NCBI RefSeq assembly: GCF_004764705.1
Contig: NZ_SHLX01000007.1
Coordinates: 246,763 to 310,762, forward strand
Reading direction: 5' to 3'
Length of the DNA: 64,000 nt
Source: Paenibacillus cymbidii
GTDB lineage: Bacteria > Bacillota > Bacilli > Paenibacillales > NBRC-103111
The notes under the pieces are model-generated. The model did no database searches. It worked only from the letters and a program-made list of their open reading frames with translations, and had not been told where the DNA came from. Of the stretch, positions 53,806 to 62,388 are shown one piece after another. Within the stretch, counting starts at the first letter, position 1; the number at the start of each line of letters is the position of its first letter. Position numbers and translations under genes: made by a program.

Positions 53806-55524
53806 TCAGGCCAGCCGGCGGACATACACGTAATACGCGCCTCGGACGACACCGTCGGCGTCTTCCAGATCCGTCTGCAGATGCGCCGGTCCCGCCGGCA
53901 GTTCGAGCTCGAAGACGATGCTTTTGTCGGCATCCGTCACCGCTGTCGAAGCTTCGACGCCGCCAATGCGCAGCGTCGCCCGGCGGACGGGAATCGCCAC
54001 GCCGCCGCTGAACCAGCCGGTGAGTTCGCCCGGAATGCCGGCCGTCATCGCCCGGTCCTCCTCTTCCGGCCAGCGGCGCAGCTCGAAGCGATAGCGGCCC
54101 GCCGCTTCGACCGCCACCTCCACATAGCTGTGGCACCGCTTGCCGGCGCGGACCTGGCCCTGATTCCAAGCGCAGTCGTTTGCATCGCCGCGCCAGTCGT
54201 GGGACGTGATCCGCGCCACCGGTTCGTGCGGGCTGCCGATGCGAATTGGAATTTCTTCGCCGAATTGCCGCGACACCCGCTCCCACCACCGATCATACGC
54301 TTGCCGCAGCTCGTCGACCAGCTGCGGATGCCGCCCGGCCACATCGTCGCGCTGTTCGGGGTCGGCGTCAAGCCGGTACAGCTCGCTGCCGTTAATCAGC
54401 CGCCACTTGCCTTGCATCACCGCGCTTGACTTCCACTTCACCGGCACCGGCACGCGCTGCGAATCGGTGACGAGCGCACGCGCCGGCCACGGCTCCTGCG
54501 ACCCGCGCAGCAGCGGCGCCAGACTGCGCCCGTCAAAGGCGAGCCCTTCCGGCGCGGCCATGCCGCACAGGTCGAGCAGCGTCGGCACCACGTCGGTGTA
54601 CGCCGCAAGCTCGCCGACATCGCGGCCGCCGCCGATGCCGCCCGCCGGCCAGCGCATGAACAGCGGCACCCGGTGGCCGCCTTCGTACGGCGACCCTTTT
54701 TTGCCGCGCATGCCGGCGTTGTAGCCTTCTGCAACGAAGCCGCCTTGATCAAGCTCGCAGCCGGTGGCGGAGCCGTTGTCCGTCATGAAGATCAAGATCG
54801 TATCGTCTGCCGCGTTCAGCTGCTCCAGCCGGCGGCGAAGGACGCCGAAGTTGTCGTCAATGCAGGCAATCATGCCGTAAAACTTCGCCCGGTCTTCCGG
54901 CACCCGGCCCATGTAAGGCGCCGCGTAGCGCTCCTCGACCTGGAACGGGGCGTGCGGCGCGTTCGTAGCGATCACGCACAGAAACGGTTCGTCATCACGG
55001 CAACGGCGCTCGATAAATTCGAGGCCCAGCCGGAACCAGACGTCGGTGCAATAGCCTTCGAACGACCTTGGCGCGCCGCGGTCGTAGTACGTATCGTCGA
55101 AATAGTCGTTGCCCCAATAATCCGGCGTCTGCCCGATGCCGCCGCCGCCGTGCACGACGGCTTCGTCGAAGCCGCGGTCCTGCGGGCGGTACGGGTAATT
55201 GTCGCCGAGATGCCACTTGCCGAACAAGCCGGTGGCGTAGCCGTTCGCCCGGCACAGATCGGCCAGGCTGACTTCGCCTTCGCGCAGCAGCGAACGACCG
55301 CCGATCGTATGCCAGACGCCGGTGCTGTTGTGGTCGTGGCCGGTCATCAGGCCGGCCCGCGTCGGCGCGCACGTCGGACCGACATGGAAGTCGGCCAGAC
55401 GTACGCTGTCTGCAAACATGCGATCGAGATGCGGCGTGCGAAGAATGGGATTGCCGTGGCAGCCCAAATCGCCGTAGCCTTGATCGTCGGTGATCACAAG
55501 TACGATATTCGGCTTATTTTTCAT
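53806..55524 (-). CDS. Arylsulfatase-type sulfatase, locus sulfatase 2
   Basis: A 572-residue enzyme from ATG 55522-55524. Motifs: NIVLVITDDQGYGDLGCHG (metal site), VGPTCAPTRAGLMTG with the Cys at about residue 52 and a Thr in place of the usual Ser in CxPxR, GKWHLGDNYPY, and FMTDNGSATGCEL. A C-terminal extension of about 120 residues (GRYRFELRRWPEEED) looks like a beta-sandwich accessory domain. There is no signal peptide. No ribosome site precedes either candidate ATG; instead a 29-codon frame with a good site ends across this ATG, so translation is probably coupled. It belongs to the same operon as the fucosidase. Confidence 0.88.
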   Translation of the reverse strand: MKNKPNIVLVITDDQGYGDLGCHGNPILRTPHLDRMFADSVRLADFHVGPTCAPTRAGLMTGHDHNSTGVWHTIGGRSLLREGEVSLADLCRANGYATGLFGKWHLGDNYPYRPQDRGFDEAVVHGGGGIGQTPDYWGNDYFDDTYYDRGAPRSFEGYCTDVWFRLGLEFIERRCRDDEPFLCVIATNAPHAPFQVEERYAAPYMGRVPEDRAKFYGMIACIDDNFGVLRRRLEQLNAADDTILIFMTDNGSATGCELDQGGFVAEGYNAGMRGKKGSPYEGGHRVPLFMRWPAGGIGGGRDVGELAAYTDVVPTLLDLCGMAAPEGLAFDGRSLAPLLRGSQEPWPARALVTDSQRVPVPVKWKSSAVMQGKWRLINGSELYRLDADPEQRDDVAGRHPQLVDELRQAYDRWWERVSRQFGEEIPIRIGSPHEPVARITSHDWRGDANDCAWNQGQVRAGKRCHSYVEVAVEAAGRYRFELRRWPEEEDRAMTAGIPGELTGWFSGGVAIPVRRATLRIGGVEASTAVTDADKSIVFELELPAGPAHLQTDLEDADGVVRGAYYVYVRRLA

Positions 55525-55603
55525 ATTGTTCGAATACGTCATACAGCGACACGTCGTCGAGATACAGCTTGCGCAGCGCGGAGCCTGTCAGTCGGTGTGT
55601 CAT
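55514..55603 (-). CDS. 29-residue ORF overlapping the start of sulfatase 2
   Basis: ATG at 55601-55603 is preceded by AAAGGTGG, and the frame reads MTHRLTGSALRKLYLDDVSL through FEQYEK, with the TAA overlapping the sulfatase ATG by 11 bases. I do not recognise the peptide. Its good ribosome site and the absence of one before the sulfatase suggest that its main role is to bring ribosomes to the sulfatase start. It could alternatively be the remnant of a longer gene. Confidence 0.55.
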   Translation of the reverse strand: MTHRLTGSALRKLYLDDVSLYDVFEQYEK

Positions 55604-55654
55604 CGCAAGACCACCTTTCGTTATAAGAGGATGGGTAAGGCCGGCAGCAAGCGA

Positions 55655-56938
55655 TCAGCCAAGCAGCGCCTGCACCTTGTCGACGCCAAGCTCGCCTTCG
55701 AATTCGAGCACCACTACGGAAACGGCCGGATCCGGAGCTTCCGGGGGCAGATCGATGCGCATCCGGTTCAGCTTCTGGGTCGCATCGCTCGGGAATTGTT
55801 GCACGTTCACCTCCCGATCCGGATCGGCCAGCAGGTACGCCCGCTTCACCCTGTTCTGCAAACCGAACAAGACAATGCCGCCCGGTCGCCACGTGAAGAA
55901 GTGCAAATACAGCTTGCCCGGCCTGTACGTCATCTCGCCCCACTGCAGCTTATAGGGAAACGTCGGACAAGGCGCAGTGCCGTAAATCGCCTCGCCGTTC
56001 GTTCTCAGCCATCGGCCGATCTCGCGCAGGATGTCGGCGCTCGCTTCCGGGATCGTCCCGTCGGCGCGCGGGCCAACATTCAGCAGGAAGTTGCCGCCCT
56101 TGCGGTTAACGTCGATAAGCAGCCGAATGAGCTCCGCCGCCGGCTTCCACTGGGTATCGCGTTCCTTGTAGCCCCACGTGTGGTTCATCGTCGCCGGCAC
56201 CTCCCAATCGACGTCGAACACGTCCGCCGGCACCTGATTGTCGCCGGTCGATACATAGTCGTGATACCCGTGGCCGACCCGCGAGTTGAGCAAACAATCC
56301 GGCTGCAGCTCGCGCACCGCTGCGGCAAACTGTCGGCTTTGATCGGCGGTTATCGCCATCGGCGTATCGTACCAGATCAGGCCGATCGGGCCATAGCCGG
56401 TCATCAGCTCCCGCATCTGGGGCAGCGCCTTCTCCTCCATATAGCGGTCGAACCGTTTGCCCGCTTCGTCCGGATAGTCCCAGTCGTTGCCGGCGGCATC
56501 GGGATGATGCCAGTCCTGGTACTGCGAATAGTAGAAGCACAGCTTGATGCCCGCGGTCGCGCAAGCATCGGCCAGCTCCCGCAGCGGGTCGCGGCCGAAC
56601 GGCGTGGCGTCTGCGATATTGAAGCCCGAGCTTGCCGAGCGGAACATCGCGAAGCCGTCGTGGTGCTTGGCGGTGATGACGATGTATTTCATGCCCGCCT
56701 CCCGGGCCAGATTTACCCATTCCTGCGCGTCGAAACGAACCGGGTTGAATCGCTCCGCGAGCCGCTCGTACTCCTTCACCGGAATGCGCGCCCGCTTCAT
56801 GATCCATTCGCCGACGGACGGTTGCGGCTCGCCGTCCCAAACACCGGCCGGCACCGCGTACAGCCCCCAATGGACGAACAGGCCGAACCGGGCTTCGCGC
56901 CACCACGCCAGTTTCGCTTCACTTTCGTTCTGCTTCAT
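55655..56938 (-). CDS. Alpha-L-fucosidase, GH29
   Basis: A 427-residue cytosolic glycoside hydrolase. It shows the GH29 start WWREARFGLFVHWGLYAVPAG, then EWVNLAREAGMKYIVITAKHHDGFAMF, and the nucleophile Asp at about 191 in GPIGLIWYDTP. Later NRKGGNFLLNVGPRADGTIP follows. GGAGGG precedes the ATG at 56938; the ATG two codons earlier is too close to it. The C-terminal beta domain is short. No signal peptide is present, so it releases L-fucose from oligosaccharides inside the cell. It is flanked by two sulfatases in one operon, pointing to sulfated fucose substrates. Confidence 0.92.
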   Translation of the reverse strand: MKQNESEAKLAWWREARFGLFVHWGLYAVPAGVWDGEPQPSVGEWIMKRARIPVKEYERLAERFNPVRFDAQEWVNLAREAGMKYIVITAKHHDGFAMFRSASSGFNIADATPFGRDPLRELADACATAGIKLCFYYSQYQDWHHPDAAGNDWDYPDEAGKRFDRYMEEKALPQMRELMTGYGPIGLIWYDTPMAITADQSRQFAAAVRELQPDCLLNSRVGHGYHDYVSTGDNQVPADVFDVDWEVPATMNHTWGYKERDTQWKPAAELIRLLIDVNRKGGNFLLNVGPRADGTIPEASADILREIGRWLRTNGEAIYGTAPCPTFPYKLQWGEMTYRPGKLYLHFFTWRPGGIVLFGLQNRVKRAYLLADPDREVNVQQFPSDATQKLNRMRIDLPPEAPDPAVSVVVLEFEGELGVDKVQALLG

Positions 56939-57004
56939 CTGCATCCCTCCGCTTGTTCGTTTCCCCGTTACGCCTCGCCAAGCATCATCCGCTCCGCCGC
57001 CCTA

Positions 57005-58345
57005 CTAGTTGGAACAGGACAACAATCGCGACAACAGCTCGGGCCGGTGTCCGGCAACATTCGCCGTTTCCCACGGGTCGTCCCGCCATTCGTACAGCTC
57101 CGGCTCGCGGCCGTCGCAACGAATCAGCTTGCCGTCCTCGTCCGCGACCAGCTTCCAACCGGTCTTGTTGTGTTTGCCGTCGGCGTGCAAGGCGGACGTC
57201 TGGTACGTCCGGTGCGGCGAATCGGCGGCAACGCCGGCCAGAAGCGGCCGCAGCGACACGGAATCCGTCGCTTCCGCCATCGTGCCGCCGGCATAATCGA
57301 CGAACGTCGCCGCCAGGTCTTGCAGCTCCACGAGCGCCGCGGAAACGTTCCCGCGGGCGATGCCGGGGCCGGCGATCACGAGCGGAATGTGCACGGAGCC
57401 GCGGTACGGCACGCATTTGCCGTAGCGGCCGAAGTCGCCGAGCATCTCGCCGTGATCGGAGGAGTAAACGACGATCGTGTTGTCCGCTTCGCCCCTGCCG
57501 CGCACCGCGTCCAGCAGCAAGCCGATGTTGCGGTCGATGTTGGCCAGCATGGCGGCATAATGCTGCCGGATGGCGTTCGCCCGCTCCGGTTCGGCCGCTC
57601 CGCCGAGCGGCGGCGGGAACGCGGCGTCCTGCCAGTCGTCCTTCATTCGCCGGGTAATGTCCCACGGCCCGTGCGGGCCGGTGAAATTGACCATCAGAAA
57701 CCACGGCTCCCCGCGCGGGAACCGCTCCAGCATGGCGATGCCGTTCTGCGTCAGCCAATTGTCGCAATACGCTTCCTCCGGCAGCGGCGTCGCTTCGGTG
57801 CCCTGCCCTTTGCGCCGCGTCATGTCGGCGATATGTATCCCGGCCAGGCCGCGGTCGTACAAATATTTCATGTACGGGTCGCGCGGCCCGTCCTTGCCGG
57901 ACACGACGGCATCGATTTTGCCGGCGTTGTCGATCGCGTCCGTGAACCCAAGCTGTTGCAGCTCGTCGCTCCAGCCTGCTTCCCCCCACGTGTAGGACGC
58001 TTTGTGCAAATCGAGCTTGCCGACGGCGCCCACACGGTAGCCGCAGTCGCGCAGCGCATTGTAGAACGTCCGCTGCGCCGGCGGGTAGTCGGCGCCGTTG
58101 TCGGCCACGCCGCACCGTTCGTAGCGCACGCCCGCCGCCAGGCAAGCCCGCGCCGGCGCGCATAACGGCGATGGCGTAATCGCCTGCGTAAACGTAACGC
58201 CTTGCGCCATCAATCGCTCGATGTTCGGCATGCGCAGCGGCAGCCGCTCCATCCCGAGCAGCTGCAGCTCCGCCGCGCCGTAAGGCATCCAGTCTCCCCG
58301 ATGCGAGTCGGGAAAAAGGAACAGGAAATTCGGCCTTGCGCCCAT
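57005..58345 (-). CDS. Sulfatase, locus sulfatase 3
   Basis: A 446-residue sulfatase starting behind AAAGGATGAG. Motifs: NFLFLFPDSHRGDW, SPLCAPARACLAAG with the Cys at about residue 62 and an Ala in the CxPxR motif, VGAVGKLDLHK, and VVYSSDHGEMLGDFG. This is the choline-sulfatase-like branch with the PDxxR metal site, and differs from sulfatase 2. No signal peptide. It lies between the binding protein and the fucosidase. Use of three sulfatase types suggests several sulfate positions on the substrate. Confidence 0.9.
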   Translation of the reverse strand: MGARPNFLFLFPDSHRGDWMPYGAAELQLLGMERLPLRMPNIERLMAQGVTFTQAITPSPLCAPARACLAAGVRYERCGVADNGADYPPAQRTFYNALRDCGYRVGAVGKLDLHKASYTWGEAGWSDELQQLGFTDAIDNAGKIDAVVSGKDGPRDPYMKYLYDRGLAGIHIADMTRRKGQGTEATPLPEEAYCDNWLTQNGIAMLERFPRGEPWFLMVNFTGPHGPWDITRRMKDDWQDAAFPPPLGGAAEPERANAIRQHYAAMLANIDRNIGLLLDAVRGRGEADNTIVVYSSDHGEMLGDFGRYGKCVPYRGSVHIPLVIAGPGIARGNVSAALVELQDLAATFVDYAGGTMAEATDSVSLRPLLAGVAADSPHRTYQTSALHADGKHNKTGWKLVADEDGKLIRCDGREPELYEWRDDPWETANVAGHRPELLSRLLSCSN

Positions 58346-58415
58346 CGCGCCTCATCCTTTCCGCCATACGCGGCGGCGCAGAGACAACGGACGTCTCCGC
58401 GCCTGCAAGCGCGTC

Positions 58416-60110
58416 TTATTTTTTCTTGTAGCCGCGGTCGTAAGCGGATTGCGTCAGCGCGATATACCGTTTCAGGCCAATCTTGTCGAGCTGCTGCAAG
58501 TAGCTGTTCCAATCCTTGTCGAGGTCGAGATCGCCGACGACGAATTTGGACGCCGCCTGCACGAGATAAGGCTTCATCGAAGCGTCGATGCCGTTGAACT
58601 CCTCCGCTTCCTCCGCGGTCATGAACACCGGCGGCAGCACTTCCTTCGGCTGGTAAGGTTCGTATTTTTTCTTCGTTTCGTTGTACAGAATCGTTTCCTG
58701 GTTCGTCGGGTCGGAGATGACGCCATTGCGGAAGTCGCGAGTCATGAACAGCGGCGTCATCTGGTTCCAGTGCACATTTTGCGTTTTGCCGAACAGCAGC
58801 ATCCGGACATACGTCGCCGGTTTGCCGTTCATGCCGACTTCATCCGGCTTGCCCAGCCGCCATTCGATTCCTTCGCGGCCCGCGTTGGCGCGCAGAGTGC
58901 CTGCCTGGCTGTAGAACCAGTCGACCCAACGCATGGCGATTTGCGGGTATTTGCTGGCGCTCGATATCGCAAACTTGGTCAAATCCTCCTGATACGGATA
59001 ATAGCCGGTCGATTGCACGCCTGCCGGCCCTTTCAGCGGAGCGAGCGCCGTGTAGTCTTTCATCCGCTCGACGCCGTTCGTCAGGAAGCCGGTCATCGCG
59101 CCCGCCGATACGGCGCCAAGCAAACTGTCCTTGTTCGCCGCCAGCTGCTTCAACTGGTTGTTGTCCTGCGTCAGCGCGCCGGGATCGAGCAAGCCGGCCT
59201 TATACAGCTTGTTCAAGTAGCGCAGCCCTTCCCGCCACTCCGGCTGGTCGAACGAAACCGACACCTTGCCGTCCTTGAGCAGAAACGGCTTCTGGTCGAA
59301 GCCCTGGTTCTGGATGAAGGCATTCATCAGATAGCCGAAAATATTCAGCATATACCCGTTCGTAGCGCCGGTAAACGGAATTTCGTCCGGCTTGCCGTTG
59401 CCGTTCGGATCGCGCTCCTTGAACGCCTTCAGCACATCGAAAAATTCGTCCGTCGTCGTCGGCGCGTTCAGCCCGAGCTTGGTCAGCCACGCCTGGTTGA
59501 TCCACAGCTTCTGTCCGAAGACGGTATGATACGTCTCCGTGCTCGCAGGGAGCGCGTAAATTTTGCCGTCCGGCGCCGTCATCATGCTTCGCAGCAGCGA
59601 GTCGTATTCGAGCAGCTTCTTGAGATTCGTGCCGTATTGATCGATCAGCTCGTTCAGCGGCCGCAGCACGCCTTGCGCGCCGAACTGCGCCTGCTGGGAC
59701 GTGGTGATTTTGGCGTTGAGGAAGATGTCCGGCATGTCCGAGTTCGACGCCAGCAGCAGGTTTTTTTTCTGCTCGAGGTCTTTGTCGCTCACCAGCATCC
59801 ACTCGATATGGACATTCGTTTTCGCTTCGTATTCCTTGGTCAGTTCGTTCGTGTTCAAATCTTCGATCGACGCGTCGATCGGCGCAAACACGCGCAGCGT
59901 CACCTTCTGCTTCGTGATCGGATACGTGCCGGCCGGCGTCAGCTCGATGCCGTTCTCGACGACCGGCTTGTTCGGATCCGGCGTGCTGCTTGCCGTCGTA
60001 CCGGCGCTGGGCGACGGGCTGCCGCTGCCCTCTTCCTTGCTCGTGCAGCCGGCCACAACCATGGCCGTGCACAGCACTGTGCCGATGATGGCCTGTGTTT
60101 TTCTTCTCAT
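58416..60110 (-). CDS. Extracellular solute-binding lipoprotein of importer C (sulfatase-fucosidase locus)
   Basis: A 564-residue lipoprotein from the ATG behind AAGGAGG (a long in-frame extension upstream is rejected). Signal MRRKTQAIIGTVLCTAMVVAGC with the lipobox VAGC, then a Ser/Gly/Thr linker and a long LplA-like binding domain (WMLVSDKDLEQKKNLLLASNSD, LRSMMTAPDGKIYALPAS). It is the third gene of the importer, just upstream of sulfatase 3. It presumably captures the sulfated oligosaccharide for the permeases. Confidence 0.92.
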   Translation of the reverse strand: MRRKTQAIIGTVLCTAMVVAGCTSKEEGSGSPSPSAGTTASSTPDPNKPVVENGIELTPAGTYPITKQKVTLRVFAPIDASIEDLNTNELTKEYEAKTNVHIEWMLVSDKDLEQKKNLLLASNSDMPDIFLNAKITTSQQAQFGAQGVLRPLNELIDQYGTNLKKLLEYDSLLRSMMTAPDGKIYALPASTETYHTVFGQKLWINQAWLTKLGLNAPTTTDEFFDVLKAFKERDPNGNGKPDEIPFTGATNGYMLNIFGYLMNAFIQNQGFDQKPFLLKDGKVSVSFDQPEWREGLRYLNKLYKAGLLDPGALTQDNNQLKQLAANKDSLLGAVSAGAMTGFLTNGVERMKDYTALAPLKGPAGVQSTGYYPYQEDLTKFAISSASKYPQIAMRWVDWFYSQAGTLRANAGREGIEWRLGKPDEVGMNGKPATYVRMLLFGKTQNVHWNQMTPLFMTRDFRNGVISDPTNQETILYNETKKKYEPYQPKEVLPPVFMTAEEAEEFNGIDASMKPYLVQAASKFVVGDLDLDKDWNSYLQQLDKIGLKRYIALTQSAYDRGYKKK

Positions 60111-60145
60111 CGATGCCCCTCCTTGATTGGAACGGAATGTGGGAT

Positions 60146-61039
60146 CTACCCTTTGATCGAACCGATCATGACGCCTTTGACAAAATACTTTTGCACAAAC
60201 GGATACAACATAAGCACCGGCAGGCTCGACAGCACGATCACCGCATACTTCAACAGCTCGCGCAGCCCTTCCTGCTTCTGTTTCTCGTCCACATCGCCTC
60301 CGAGCATCGACGTATCGACCGAGTTGATGACCAGAATGTCGCGCAGAAACATCTGCAGCGGGTATTTGCTTTTGTCGCGCAAATAAATGAGCGCTTCGAA
60401 GAACGCATTCCAATGGTGAACCGCGTAGAGAAGCGTAATGACGGCGACGATCGCCTTCGACAACGGCAGCACGACGTGCCAAACGAATTTGTAATCGCTG
60501 CAGCCGTCCATCTTGGCGGCGTCGAGCAGCTCGTCGGGGATGGTGCTCTGGAAATACGTGCGCGTGACGATCACGTTGAACACGGAAATCGCATTCGGCA
60601 AAATGACCGCCCAAATCGAGTTTATCATGTGCAGCTTGCTGACGACCAAGTATGTCGGGATCAGTCCGCCATGAAAAATCATCGTAAACGCGATGAACAG
60701 CATAATCGCATTGCGGCCGTAGCAATCTTTGCGCGACAGCGGGTAAGCGATCAGAATCGTCAGGACAACGTTGACGAACGTCCCCGCTGCCGTATACACG
60801 ACGGAATTCAAGTAACCGGTCCAGATCGGCTTATACGCAAATACCGCCTGGTATCCTTCCAGACTCGGACCGATCGGCAGCAGCCGCACTTTTCCTTCCA
60901 TCACGGCCGTTGGCGAACTGAACGACGCGCTCAGCACGTATATGATCGGATACAGCACCGCCGCAAAAAACAGCGTCAAAAACAAATAATTGACCACGTT
61001 AAACGTACGGTCGCCTCTACTGTCGCGTATGGCTTGCAT
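60146..61039 (-). CDS. Carbohydrate ABC transporter permease, LplC type (importer C)
   Basis: A 297-residue membrane protein with the LplC start (FNVVNYLFLTLFFAAVLYPIIYVLSASFSSP) and EAA loop (DELLDAAKMDGCSDYKFVWHVVLPLSKAI). It ends YFVKGVMIGSIKG. The ATG at 61039 follows AAGGTGAGG; the longer frame to 61054 is less likely. It lies between LplB and the binding-protein gene with 35-base gaps. Confidence 0.92.
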   Translation of the reverse strand: MQAIRDSRGDRTFNVVNYLFLTLFFAAVLYPIIYVLSASFSSPTAVMEGKVRLLPIGPSLEGYQAVFAYKPIWTGYLNSVVYTAAGTFVNVVLTILIAYPLSRKDCYGRNAIMLFIAFTMIFHGGLIPTYLVVSKLHMINSIWAVILPNAISVFNVIVTRTYFQSTIPDELLDAAKMDGCSDYKFVWHVVLPLSKAIVAVITLLYAVHHWNAFFEALIYLRDKSKYPLQMFLRDILVINSVDTSMLGGDVDEKQKQEGLRELLKYAVIVLSSLPVLMLYPFVQKYFVKGVMIGSIKG

Positions 61040-61075
61040 GCCGCTTACCCTCACCTTCGCCGCTTTCGTTGCCGC

Positions 61076-62044
61076 CTACCATAAACTGACGTTGCCGATC
61101 TTTTTGGCGATCTGGTTCACGATTACGATCATCGCGAAATTGACGACCGACGTAAACAGCCCGATAGCCGTCGAATAGGAATAGTCGGTCATCGTCGAGG
61201 CAAGCCCGACCTTGTAGACGTACGTCTGCAGCACTTCCGACGAATCAAGATTGAGCGGCGTTTGCAACAGCAGCGCCTTCTCGAAGCCGACCTGCATGAT
61301 GTGGCCGAAATTCAGAATGAACAAAATGATGACCGTCGGCATGATCCCGGGAATATCGATGTGCAGGATGCGGCGAAATTTGCTCGCTCCGTCGATAATC
61401 GCCGATTCGTACAGCTGCGGATCGATGCCGGCCAGCACGGCAAGGAAAATAATCGTGCCCCAGCCGCTGTTCTGCCACACGTCCGACCAGACATAGATCG
61501 ACGAGAAGTAAGCCGCTTTGCCCATAAAATCGATCGGTTTGCCGCCGAACGCTTCAATCAGACGGTTGACGATGCCGAGCCGCAAGCTCAGAAACTGCAC
61601 GACAATGCCGACAATCACGACAGTCGAAATAAAATGCGGCGCGTAAGTCGTCATCTGCACGATTTTGCGGAAGCGCCGGCTGTTGGCACTGTTGATGGCG
61701 AGCGCCAGGACGATCGGAATCGGGAACGCTACAAGCAGTTGGTAAAAGCTCAGCCCCAGCGTATTGCGAATAATTTGCCAGAACTGATACGAGTCGAACA
61801 GCTTGCGGAAGTTTTTCCACCCGACCCATGGGCTGTCCCAGATGCCGCGCACGGCCATATACTTCTTGAACGCGATCTGGATGCCGAACATCGGCACGTA
61901 CTGAAAAATCACAAAATACAAAATCGGCAACAGCATCATCACGTACAGCTGCTTGCTGCCGGCGAGCTTGCGCAGCACTTCGTAAATCGCCTTCCGACTT
62001 ACGGGCGGCGCCGGTTGCTTGTAACCGGAAGCGGATTTCTCCAC
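61076..62044 (-). CDS. Carbohydrate ABC transporter permease, LplB type (importer C)
   Basis: About 322 residues with hydrophobic segments from LYVMMLLPILYFVIFQYVPMFGIQ, an EAA loop (LYESAIIDGASKFRRILHI) and the C-terminus KIGNVSLW. The frame is open to 62137. AAAGGAGGG lies at about 62065, at an awkward distance from the GTG at 62042-62044, so the exact start is uncertain. It is the first gene of the sulfatase-fucosidase operon; its upstream region carries direct repeats and a cre-like site. Confidence 0.9.
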   Translation of the reverse strand: MEKSASGYKQPAPPVSRKAIYEVLRKLAGSKQLYVMMLLPILYFVIFQYVPMFGIQIAFKKYMAVRGIWDSPWVGWKNFRKLFDSYQFWQIIRNTLGLSFYQLLVAFPIPIVLALAINSANSRRFRKIVQMTTYAPHFISTVVIVGIVVQFLSLRLGIVNRLIEAFGGKPIDFMGKAAYFSSIYVWSDVWQNSGWGTIIFLAVLAGIDPQLYESAIIDGASKFRRILHIDIPGIMPTVIILFILNFGHIMQVGFEKALLLQTPLNLDSSEVLQTYVYKVGLASTMTDYSYSTAIGLFTSVVNFAMIVIVNQIAKKIGNVSLW

Positions 62045-62193
62045 AACGATGATCAAACCCTCCTTTGTCGATCCGATTGGGCGCAGTCGATCGCGGATGG
62101 CCGCTTTCCCTTTCCACACTACCGACTGCGGCGGCAAAAAAATACCGTATCCTATGCGAAAACAATGATTCCGTTAGGAAAGCCGGCATGAAA

Positions 62194-62237
62194 TTGTTCA
62201 GGTGAACTGGATTTTGTTCAGAATGAAAGCGTTTTAT
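62194..62237. promoter_or_regulatory. Direct repeats and cre-like site upstream of the sulfatase-fucosidase operon
   Basis: TTGTTCA occurs at 62194-62200 and 62214-62220, exactly 20 bases apart, a spacing typical of tandem AraC-family half sites; TTCAGGTGAA forms an inverted repeat with the first. TGAAAGCGTTTTAT at 62224-62237 matches the catabolite-repression cre consensus (TGWAARCGYTWNCW) except at one key base. Both lie 150-195 bases before the LplB start. Confidence 0.5.
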
Positions 62238-62337
62238 TCCGGTTATCGACCGCTTACTCCTTTAATTCCCATCAGTTTAGTTAGTTATAGACGACGTCGT
62301 TGTACAGTCCCGCAAGTCAGCGTCGATGAACGCCAAA

Positions 62338-62364
62338 CAGGCTGTCTCAACATGAGACAGCCTG
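62338..62364 (-). terminator. Hairpin terminator downstream of the decayed binding-protein gene
   Basis: CAGGCTGTCTC and GAGACAGCCTG pair perfectly around a five-base loop. The following minus-strand bases are TTTGG. Confidence 0.65.
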
Positions 62365-62388
62365 GATCGGTGCCGGGGCAACCGTCTC

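Noticed and set aside
55490..58165. 891-codon plus-strand frame opposite the fucosidase and sulfatase
   Set aside because: Shadow frame in GC-rich DNA; the minus strand carries intact catalytic motifs of GH29 and sulfatase families.
60111..60725. In-frame extension of the importer C binding protein
   Set aside because: It lies opposite the sense of the LplC gene in another frame; the signal peptide and AAGGAGG mark the ATG at 60110.
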